43,979 bases of DNA from Perkinsus olseni (taxonomy: Eukaryota; Perkinsozoa; Perkinsida; Perkinsidae): NCBI GenBank assembly GCA_013115135.1, contig JABANP010000443.1:1-43979 (forward strand), read 5' to 3'. Under the pieces are notes generated by a model that searched no databases, was not told the origin of the DNA, and was given only the letters and a program-made list of their open reading frames with translations. The position numbers were made by a program, and so were the translations under genes. Each line of letters opens with the position of its first letter. Positions within the stretch are counted from its first letter, which is position 1. Positions 32,006 through 39,863 of this stretch are shown here, piece by piece.

Positions 32006-32637
32006 ATGGTCATCGCCGTTGGTTCGCCCCTCCCCAACACCGAAGTCCTCGAGACCAGCCCTGACGATAAGAAGACCCTAGCTGATGTGTTCGGAAAGAA
32101 GACTGGAGTCCTTTTCGGCGTCCCGGGAGCCTTCACCCCTACCTGTAACCAGACCCATTTGCCAAGGTGGGTAACTGTGATTGTTTTCTGAAGCAAACCT
32201 GCCTCGTGTTCAGCTACCTGCAGCAGTACGATGAGTTGAAGGCGAAGGGCGTCGAGGTTATTGCCTGTCTCGCTGTCAACGACAGCTTCGTGATGCAAGC
32301 CTGGGGCAAGGCCACAGGGGCCGAGGGGAAGATTCGCATGCTTGCCGACATCAAGGCTGATACCGCCAAGGTAAACCTCCTCGTTTTGGGCTTCTTTAGA
32401 AGTTTCGTTCCGTTCCTATTCAGGCGTTGGGAGTCGACTTCGACGTGACTCCGGTCCTCGGCAACGTCAGGTCCAAGAGATTCGCTGCTGTTATCAAGGA
32501 TGGTGCGCTCCTCTAAGGATAGCCTTGGCTCGCGTTATTTCCATCTTCTCTCAGGAAAGATTGCGGCCATCGAGGTCGAGCCGGATAATGTGGGTGCCTC
32601 CTGCACGCTGGCGAAGGACATTTTGAAGCACCTCTAA
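32006..32637 (+). CDS. Peroxiredoxin-5-type thioredoxin peroxidase, four exons
   Basis: Exons 32006-32166, 32214-32370, 32424-32502 and 32555-32637 join in phase to 159 residues, the usual length of mature PRDX5/type II peroxiredoxins. The peroxidatic Cys lies in PGAFTPTCNQTHLP (residue 47). Further family blocks are VEVIACLAVNDSFVMQAWGK, LADIKADTAKALGVDFDV and, at the end, GASCTLAKDILKHL, whose Cys149 corresponds to the resolving Cys of atypical 2-Cys PRDX5. The enzyme reduces H2O2 and alkyl hydroperoxides with thioredoxin or glutaredoxin as reductant. The three introns are 47, 53 and 52 nt. The ATG at 32006 gives the canonical cytosolic N-terminus (MVIAVGSPLPNTEV); an upstream in-frame ATG at 31871 could add an organellar extension. 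Confidence 0.96.
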
Positions 32638-33244
32638 GTTCCACAAACCGCTGGTGCGAGTTTTTCAAGGACTAGAATTATTACAGCTACAGTCTTAGAT
32701 AGACGTTACTTCATATGACTCGACTGAATTTTCTCATATTCGTCAGAGTCGTGTTTTTCGAGTTCCACTATGTGGGATTGCCGAGATGCGATAACTTACC
32801 GCGAATCCTTGTCGCAGCGTTGATGTGCCATCCGGGACGCAAAGGCCAGACCCGCTAGTTACAGAATCGTTGAATTTCCTGAGAAGGCTCCCGCAGCAGT
32901 GTATCGCGCCTGGATTTAGAATGCGCAATGCTTTGCTGACGAAGGTAGCCAAGTGAATCCTAGTAAGGGATGCACAGGTCTCAGCCCTCTGGCGAGCCTC
33001 GAGATATACTCGAAGATAATTCACTTTGCACTGACGCTCCTGCGCCTTGAGAAACCTGCCTGGATCTCGTAGGAGACTATGCTGTATATGGTGGTCTTCG
33101 ATCTCTCATCAGCTCGGCATTATCCAGTGGGGACTTCTTGCAGTATCAAAGTGCACAACACCCAGTTGGTTCAACTGGATGGTTCACAGAGTTGAGGAAA
33201 ATTCTTCCCGCGCCACGAGATCGCTAGGACACCCTACGGGAGGT
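32638..33244. other. No gene recognised
   Basis: The second and third exons of the partial UbiA copy would be expected here on the minus strand, but their motifs are absent. A minus-strand frame at 33024-32743 has no domain. Confidence 0.4.
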
Positions 33245-33839
33245 GACACGCGAATGATACAACAACAAGGAAGCCCGCAGGTGCGAAGAGAAGGTCCCAA
33301 GGAGCCTTCCTTGCCAAGGCAAAGGGCTTCAAGTTGTAAAGGATATTCAAACCAAGAGCCACAATGAAGTACATAGGGAAAGATATCCAGTCAGCAGTGG
33401 TGATCGATATAATCAATAGAGGTATCATATTAGATACCAATATCACTTTCCATAGACCGCGGAGCTCCGATTCAGTGGCCTGGTTTCCGTAGTATTTGAC
33501 CATTTTACTGGGGTTGTATTTGTCAACGTCGGTATCGGCCATGTCATTGATGCCAAACATCATGATGTTGACCGGAAAGGTGAAGTAGAGGAGGCCGAGC
33601 CAAAACCTCCACGTTGCTAGAAGGTCCAATCGACCGCCGAGAGGGAGGAGATAATACGGGAGTACCCCAAGCCACAGGATAGGCCGCGATAACTTCAAGT
33701 AGAAGTGAATGCGAGCCCAGTCTAGCATGTACGAAACAGCCTTGAAAACTGATGTGAACAAGGGGCAAGCAATATTCCCACGAATTCGAGACAACTCGAT
33801 GAAGTAAACAGTGGAGGTATTTTTCCGTAGCACTATCAC
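33245..33839 (-). pseudogene. Partial UbiA-family prenyltransferase copy (first exon only)
   Basis: The minus-strand frame is closely related to exon 1 of the full copy at 34.3-35.6 kb. It contains LKLSRPILWLGVLPYYL, the Mg-prenyl-diphosphate motif FGINDMADTDVDKYNP, YYGNQATESEL and LNILYNLKPFALARKAPWD. Homology stops within the SFACHL block around 33245, and a stop follows at once. The second aspartate motif and the C-terminal helices encoded by exons 2-3 of the other copy are not found downstream. A truncated duplicate is the simplest reading. The frame itself is undamaged, so the duplication or its truncation is probably recent. The upstream start is unclear; the Met before LDWARIHFY is the likely functional start. 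Confidence 0.75.
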
Positions 33840-34254
33840 AGTGATAATAGCATCACTGGGGCCCAGGACACGTCGGTCGCATCAACTATTCGAGTGGCTC
33901 TGCCACCTCTGCGCGAGCCAATCAAAGTCTCTACGATATAGCGGCCATAGCCCCAGTGCTGCTATCAGTGGAGCGTTCTAGCCTGACGTCCCTTGCTCAT
34001 AGAGTTGAAGAAATTTCTTGTTGCAGATGTTTTTTGTACTGTGCTCGACACAAGCAGCACGGAGTAAAGTGAGACTCAGAATTGTACTTGCGTGAAGCGC
34101 AATAAAAAAAGCTGTGGTACAACAACTACTGAAACATAGCAATAACGAGTTACACTGCTCGAAGCAGAGACGTCACAGCGATGAAGGCAACAACAGCACA
34201 ACATCCGGTGAGTGTGGTTTCAACAGGCAGTATGATGCGGGAAGTATCATAGAG
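33840..34254. other. Spacer between UbiA copies with an imperfect inverted repeat
   Basis: No gene seen. TAGCATCACTGGGGC near 33846-33861 and its near-complement near 33945-33965 flank about 90 nt. This may be a small decayed inverted-repeat element. Confidence 0.4.
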
Positions 34255-35576
34255 TTAGGCTAGGACACCGCTGATGAAAACGTAGACCACGAAGCACAGT
34301 CTGACTAAATATCGAGCGTACATAGCCGGGAGGAAAGAACGGCTGCCCTCCCATGGCTTGGACGATTCTTCGGGTGTTGAGAAGGTCCTGTAGATATAAG
34401 GCACTAGGTTGAACACATCTGCTCCACAAGGTACCATGGCCACGTAAGGATTAGCTAGAGGTGCGAGCACCTAACAACAAATTCGTACTTTCAGCGTTGA
34501 AGACCGAGAGGGTTCCTCTTTGCCTACCAGGAATTGTACGAGTATTAGCGCTCCGATGAAAAGGCACGTATAGACCTTCCCGATGGCGACCGCCGTAGTT
34601 CTCTTCCCGTAAGGAGCGTCGTAGTCGATATCGGAGAGCTCAGCTAGCATGTGGCTAGTTAGAGAGAATGCGATATAGAATAAGCAGGGTCCTGAGAGAG
34701 GAGACAGATGAGGAGACGGATGAACTGCCAAGCAGCCGCTGATACAGGCGAATGACGGAGGTGGGACTACGAGGACGCCATCCTACCCGCTTTAGGCAGC
34801 GGCACTTGATTGAGATGACATGAAAGTGACATCAGAAGAAGGAAACCGCTGGGTACTAGGGGAAGATCCCAAGGAGCCTTCCTTGCGAAGGCAAAAGGCT
34901 TCAAATTGTACAAAATGTGCAAACTAAGATTCCCCACGAAGAACAGGGGATAAAATATCCAGTCAGCAGTGAAAACTGACATGATAAACAGGGGGATCAG
35001 ATGGGATACCAATATCACTCTCCACAGACCGACGAGCTCAGATTCAGTGGCCTGGTTGCCATAGTAGCTTATCGATTTAGTGGGGTTGTGCTTGTCAACG
35101 TCGGTATCGGCCATGTCGTTGATACCAAACATCATGATGTTGACCGGAAAGGTGAAGAAGAGGAGGCCGAGCCAAAACCTCCACGTCGCTAGAAGATCCA
35201 ATCGACCGCCGAGAGGGAAGAGATAATACGGGAGTACTCCAAGCCACAGGATAGGCCGCGATAGCTTCAAGTAGAAGTGAATGCGAGCCCAGTCTAGCAT
35301 GTACGAAACAGCCTTGAATACTGATGAGAACGAGGGGCAAGCAATATTCCCACGAAATCGAGACAACTCGATGGTGTTAACAGCTGAGGTAGTTCCTGTA
35401 GCACCATCGCTGTGCACTACAGTGACAACTACCTCGACTGCAGCTGCGTACCATGAATTTGAAGGAACTCGCATTTGTTCTCTGTGCGCTTCTGCTTTTT
35501 GAGGGTCCCTGATCTGCACTGTAGTGGCAACCGCCTTCATTGCTGCCACGTACCCGCCTTGCTCTCTGTGCGCCAT
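34255..35576 (-). CDS. UbiA-family prenyltransferase, three exons
   Basis: Minus-strand exons up to 34787, then 34691-34528 and 34470-34255, join in phase. UbiA enzymes are polytopic membrane proteins that attach isoprenyl chains to acceptors such as quinone precursors, haem or carotenoids. Exon 1 encodes SRPILWLGVLPYYLFPLGG, the first Asp motif NDMADTDVDKHN (NDxxDxxxD) and ILYNLKPFAFARKAPWD. Exon 2 encodes the second Asp motif, ELSDIDYDAPYGKRTTAVAI (DxxxD). Exon 3 holds the final helices, ending FVVYVFISGVLA. At least seven hydrophobic segments are visible. The spacing and the PVNIMMFGINDMAD type of motif resemble prokaryotic lycopene elongase/bacteriochlorophyll-synthase-like UbiA members more than COQ2, an impression from memory. 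The open frame reaches 35576, but its first 90 residues are Ala/Val-rich and repetitive; the Met at 35300 (LDWARIHFYLKL) is the likely core start. Confidence 0.83.
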
Positions 35577-36865
35577 CGCTTGTGGTACGCACGTTCGTCA
35601 CAGCAAACACGTGCGGTACTTATCATGCTATTGAGCATACATTCACCCTAAATCCGACAAAGAGGTCAAAGACTTTTCTCCGAACCCCTCTCGAGTCCGG
35701 TTTCACCCTTCTTTGATCCCCGTCACAAATAGCCACACTGTACTGAGTTGTAGTGCACGTCCTGTGGACGGATATCTTCGAAGTCGTGAGGTTGTGGATG
35801 CTAGTGACTCTGGCAACACAATCCCAGAGGCAGATACAGATATCAGATACTACTTAAGCTGCGGCCGACAAGGTCGGCAGACGGGCCAACGGTAATCCTC
35901 AATGGAATCTAAATGCAACCTAGCCTTCAACGCACATGCATACAAGCTGCGCTCAAGACTCTCGCCCGCCAATTACGGGCCAAATACTGTCTACTTGTCT
36001 ACTTCGCACAGACGGGGCCGCACAGAGAAAAACCAAAAGGTAGCTTGTCAGGGTCGAACGGAGTCGGTTCACACACATCGAACGATCGATCTATCGCAGC
36101 TAAAAGACTGGCCATCAGATGCAGGTAGATCCTCCTACCACAGTCCCGACAATCGCGTGCATTCCTCATAACGCTATTGAACTCATGTTCTCCCGAACTC
36201 CTCTTGACTCCGGTTCTGCCACTCCTTGCGCCCCGTCTCAAGTAGCCACACTGTACTGAGTTACGGTGCGAACTATTCTGTGAAGTTATTACTGCTGTTA
36301 AATCTCACCAGTAATGCTGAAGCACAATCGCAAGGTTATACGCAGCCCGTAACTGCGAGATCGAATAACAAGGTTCACTTATAGTGGCTCTTGAGGTATA
36401 ACTACAGTAATAACAGCATCACAGGAAAGATTGTCTCGATATCCTCATAGTATCGAGAAAGATGAACGATCCAACTGAAGTGCTTTGGAGCAATGAGCAG
36501 GTATAGTGTGGCCTCGAATCCTAGCTGCTGTTGTCCCGTAATATCGTAGCCCTGATTTTCGCAAGATCCTCTATTTTCTTATGAAAAGCTTGAAGGTGAG
36601 TTCCCGAACGCGAAGGTAAAGTCCTACGCAACAAACCCTCAGGCCGTTCCGCGCCACGGTGGGGCTACTGCTCTCCGACAGTCCACCAATATGCAGTACG
36701 GGGCCCGCACTGCGGGCGCTAACAATAAAAGAGTATGAATGCTAGCATGGGACAACAGTATCACAATTGGGACTAAGCAATGAACGCGATAATGTATCAA
36801 GATGACATCTGTACCGAAACAAGAAGCAACATGCAAAAAAGAGATCACAGGACCGCGTGGCGCGC
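35577..36865. other. Long non-coding stretch with a direct repeat
   Basis: No gene recognised in about 1.3 kb. It contains the direct repeat listed at 35625-36265. Short frames at 35902-36171 and 36241-35999 are out of context. Confidence 0.45.
35625..36265. repeat. Pair of diverged direct repeats
   Basis: Two copies of a roughly 70-130 nt sequence lie about 490 nt apart: one around 35625-35756, one around 36170-36265. Both contain CTATTGA, a CCGAAC..CCTCT..GA.TCCGG stretch, and the identical TAGCCACACTGTACTGAGTT (ending near 35752 and 36264). They could be solo flanks of a small mobile element or a local duplication. Confidence 0.6.
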
Positions 36866-36892
36866 AAACGGCTGTCTAATAGACAGCCGTTT
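36866..36892. repeat. Perfect 13-bp hairpin
   Basis: The arms 36866-36878 (AAACGGCTGTCTA) and 36880-36892 are exact complements around a single A. It lies 84 nt before the inverted-repeat element. Confidence 0.85.
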
Positions 36893-37364
36893 CCCTAGTT
36901 GCTTACAATTTGGAAGCAACTCGGTCAGACGATGGGCGATTATCCCACGAGCAGCATTATAATATAGTAGTTAATTCCATGCCCCGGCAAACGAAACTGC
37001 CGAAAGCGAAAAGTTCGGTTTCGTATCGGTTTCGGTCGAGCAGCGACCGAAACCGAAATCGCGAACGGACTACTAAACCGAAACCGAAAAAACCCGAAAT
37101 TTCGACTTCGGTTCGGTTGATCGCTCAAAATTACATTATCTTTCTTTAGAAGCTCGTCACGAATCGTTACGAGTTACTTACGGGCCGTAAGTTATGGGCC
37201 GTAACCAGACCTAAGTTAGGTCACCTGACTGGGAAAATGTGTACTCAAATCGTGTAGCGTTGGGTTGAAGTTCAACCGTTGAACCATGGCATGAAATTGT
37301 TGGTATATTTGTAGAAGCTGATTGGTAGCGAAATGCAAGGCTTGCAAGGAAATGCAAGAGTGTC

Positions 37365-37405
37365 TCATTTCTCAGTCGCTTGCATTGCAAGCGACTGAGA
37401 AATGA
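37365..37405. repeat. Near-perfect palindrome inside the element
   Basis: Two 20-bp arms (37365-37384 and 37386-37405; TCATTTCTCAGTCGCTTGCA and its complement) are separated by one T. It would extrude as a cruciform or form a long hairpin in RNA. Confidence 0.9.
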
Positions 37406-37702
37406 CAAACACAAACAAACGCTCAGTCAAATGATATTATCTGGGTCTTACTAGGAGGTCTTTCGTAACCCGATCTACGTTACCCGATCTTTCGTGAATC
37501 GCCAGAGTCTGAAATTCCGTGGCCTTACCTTGCGCCACTCCCGCCATTTCGCCTAGGCATTCTATTTCTTCGAGCTCCTTTTGATATGCGTTTACAGCAT
37601 TGCCTTTTGACGTGTGACCCGGCGGGAGTAGTTGAAACAACTGGTTCGAATCTAGACTATAGAGTCCAGAGAAGAGTCTTCTCAAAAGACCATGATGATC
37701 TG

Positions 37703-37735
37703 ACCATCTGAGTATCAAATTGATACTCAGATGGT
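37703..37735. repeat. Second perfect palindrome inside the element
   Basis: Two 16-bp arms (37703-37718 and 37720-37735; ACCATCTGAGTATCAA and its complement) flank a single A. Confidence 0.9.
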
Positions 37736-38091
37736 TAGAATATCATGGTTCGAATCAAATTCTCTGAGCATCAAAGAGTATTGAGTATCGTCAGAGCGTC
37801 AAAATATCAAATCGAAAATTATTACCGAAAATTCGAAACGAAAACGAAATTCGGCGACGCGGATCCGAACCGAAACCGATCGAAACGGATGCCCTCAACA
37901 AAAAATCGAAACCGAAAAACGAAACCATTTCGGTTCGGTTGCCGGGGCATGGTTAATTCGCAGTAATTTGGAGACATTTTACACACTCATCTTCGGGTCT
38001 TCATGTATCCCCCAGGAATATCTCCACTAGGTACCCAACAACGCACGAGCAATCCACGAAACTGGAAGAAAATGAACAATGATAAACCTTC

Positions 38092-38943
38092 TCAGTATCC
38101 ACCGCTAACACCGTCAACGAACAAGCGTGCATCTAGAGGTCGCGCCGATTCTACCACCTGAAAAACATCGCCAGTCAGTGAGCTAGGGGATGAGTTATAC
38201 ACTACTCGTTGCTCAGGGATAAACTGAATCCAGTCACCGCTGGCAATGGGAAGAATGCCCATATTCGCTGCATGGTTTCCGAGATATCTAAGAGATGAAT
38301 AAATGGTCTTCTGACTTCTGTCCGGTTCTGGCCTACGCTAGAATGGCCACGTTGATGCCGATGTACGCCAGCTTCTGCAGCAACACGTTAGCAGCCGCAA
38401 ACTGCTCGAAGACTGATACAAAGGAAGCTGCACATTTCTAGCTCCGCTAGGAAGTGATTACCCTGGTTGCATTTGGCAAGGCTTTTGACTGTGTTCATGG
38501 TAGCATAGCCCACAATAAGGATGCTGAACAAACCTAAACGGCCACTTCCATTACCATCCGTGATGTGGAATCTTTACCAGGTCCGGAGCCGCTCATCCAC
38601 AGCATAAAGAGGTTCATGAAAATGGACTTGGCGGGACTGATGGCCATCTCCCATGCTCCTGAGGAAGGCGATGTGGGCACGCTCGTTCGTCCAAGTGGAA
38701 CTACGTTTCTCCAAGATCGCCTTCTGTTGAGCGAGTTTTTGGATGGCCTGCTGCCCGGCAGCCTCACCAGACTGCTGTAGTTTCCACTTGAACCCGGTAG
38801 GGTCGGGAAGAGCTAACAACGAGCGATGAAATCGGATCCGAATCAACCGCGCCCGCTCCATTACTACCATCCTTTTTCGCTGTCTTTTCGGGAAAAGTGA
38901 GATCCCACTTCTCGAAGAGCTCACCGGCGAGAGTAGCGGACAT
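38092..38943 (-). CDS. EMC4: ER membrane protein complex subunit 4 (EMC4), six exons
   Basis: Minus-strand exons 38943-38868, 38812-38705, 38658-38578, 38533-38462, 38427-38337 and 38287-38092 join in phase to 207 residues (human EMC4 has 183). EMC4 is a membrane subunit of the EMC insertase, which places tail-anchored and some multi-pass proteins into the ER membrane. Seen: FEKWDLTFPEK, LPDPTGFKWK, ILEKRAWEMAISPAKSIFMN followed by LFMLWMSGSG, LFSILIVGYATMNTVKSLAK, LLQKLAYIGINVAILA and the C-terminal signature NMGILPIASGDWIQFI. These match the family's KKAWDIAL.P.K.IPMNLFMMYM, SIF..MIVGMM and SMGLLPT..SDWL.FI. All introns are 46-57 nt. The start ATG at 38943 is in the usual place. A tail of about 35 residues after the canonical end is unusual. 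A 206-codon ORF over the same bases mixes two frames and is not the gene. Confidence 0.93.
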
Positions 38944-39863
38944 TTCCGATGAAAAATGAGAAACTGCTGAAGAGTGATGGCTTCCATACGATAGTTGCCG
39001 ACGGCAGGCGCTCGCGCACTTCGACTGATCCGACACTGCGGAAATTCATAAAATGCTAGTCCATGTGCTATTTCACGGTGGTTCCAGAGGCGACTCCTAT
39101 AGAAAATATGTCGGAAATATGGCCGCGGCTTTCTCCCGATAGTGGTTGGGAAACACCCCACATTACAGGTTGACCATTCAGTGTAGTCCGTCAACTTGTC
39201 AGCAGATTAGTAGGAGAAAAGTGTAGTTTCAGCTCATGAAGCCTCAGGGCTTCAGCCAGCGACATGACTCTGATTCCCTCATAAACGTAAAGTAAGAGTC
39301 AGTGTAGACACCAAGTGGTAATAACAGATACAATAATTGTCTTAAAACGCCCAATGCCGGAATCGAACCCGGACGGTGACATCTACAGAAGCGAATTGGT
39401 GCATTCTATGAGTCGGGTTTCGGGTTGACGGGGGTTACGGTCAGTACTCCACTAGGTCTTTTTTTCTTCAGTTTTTCTCCTTCTTTAGATTTTCGCCCTC
39501 TCGCTTAAATTTTCGCCCTCTCGCTTAGATTTTCACCGTCTACCCGGTCGGTCTATCAGCCGTAATTTGAGACTCTGACAGCACCAGTAGAGCGCTAGAT
39601 TCTATTCAGTTGCGCTCAGCATGTCGAGCCATTTCCCTAGTCATCGATTATGAGTAATATTCGTCGGGTATTGTTGACCGCGACAACTGCCTTGTCTTAC
39701 CAATAGCAGCGATCGTGAGAGAAATCAACTCGCCTTCAGAATCATGTGCTGCCTTCTTTCTCTCCTGTTCTTGGGTTGACAGTTTCCATTTCCTGGCAAT
39801 TACATTGCGTTTCGAAGTGATTCGAATCTCTAATATTAAGTCGGACAAGCTCAGAGCCATATA
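38944..39863. other. Intergenic with tRNA-like relic
   Basis: This is the shared 5' side between EMC4 (minus) and ATP11 (plus), which are divergent, so promoters of both should lie here. A direct triplication of a CCCTCTCGCTTA-type unit occurs near 39495-39530. No gene was recognised apart from the tRNA-like sequence. Confidence 0.45.
39349..39418 (-). pseudogene. tRNA-Tyr-like relic
   Basis: On the minus strand an exact B-box (GGTTCGATTCC, 39369-39359) sits at the right distance from an anticodon-loop-like CTGTAGA (anticodon GTA). A partly pairing acceptor (5 of 7) and a TTTT run at 39347-39344 follow tRNA gene layout. The D arm does not fold and the T stem has two mismatches. It is a decayed tRNA gene or a tRNA-derived SINE head rather than a working tRNA. 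Confidence 0.35.

Larger units (their letters stand above)
36971..37958. mobile_element. Non-autonomous DNA transposon (MITE-like) with TIRs and TTAATT target duplication
   Basis: A 976-bp element (36977-37952) is bounded by perfect 14-bp terminal inverted repeats: CCATGCCCCGGCAA at 36977-36990 and its complement at 37939-37952. Both ends are flanked by the direct repeat TTAATT (36971-36976 and 37953-37958), a likely target-site duplication. The subterminal regions at both ends (about 37000-37110 and 37800-37940) are packed with CCGAAA/TTTCGG units in opposite orientation, as in transposase-binding arrays. Internally there are several hairpins (13-bp arms at 37026-37038/37044-37056; 20-bp arms at 37365-37405; 16-bp arms at 37703-37735). 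No transposase is encoded. A TSD containing TTAA recalls piggyBac-type insertion, but the 6-bp duplication and TIR sequence do not let me assign a superfamily. Confidence 0.85.

Noticed and set aside
25113..35576. Similar N-termini MAHRSEGS (LRAT copy A) and MAHREQGG (UbiA)
   Set aside because: The match is five or six residues at the frame start with no further similarity; treated as coincidence.
38574..39194. 206-codon minus-strand ORF
   Set aside because: It is a composite of one EMC4 exon and out-of-frame intron/exon sequence. The true gene uses several frames joined by short introns.
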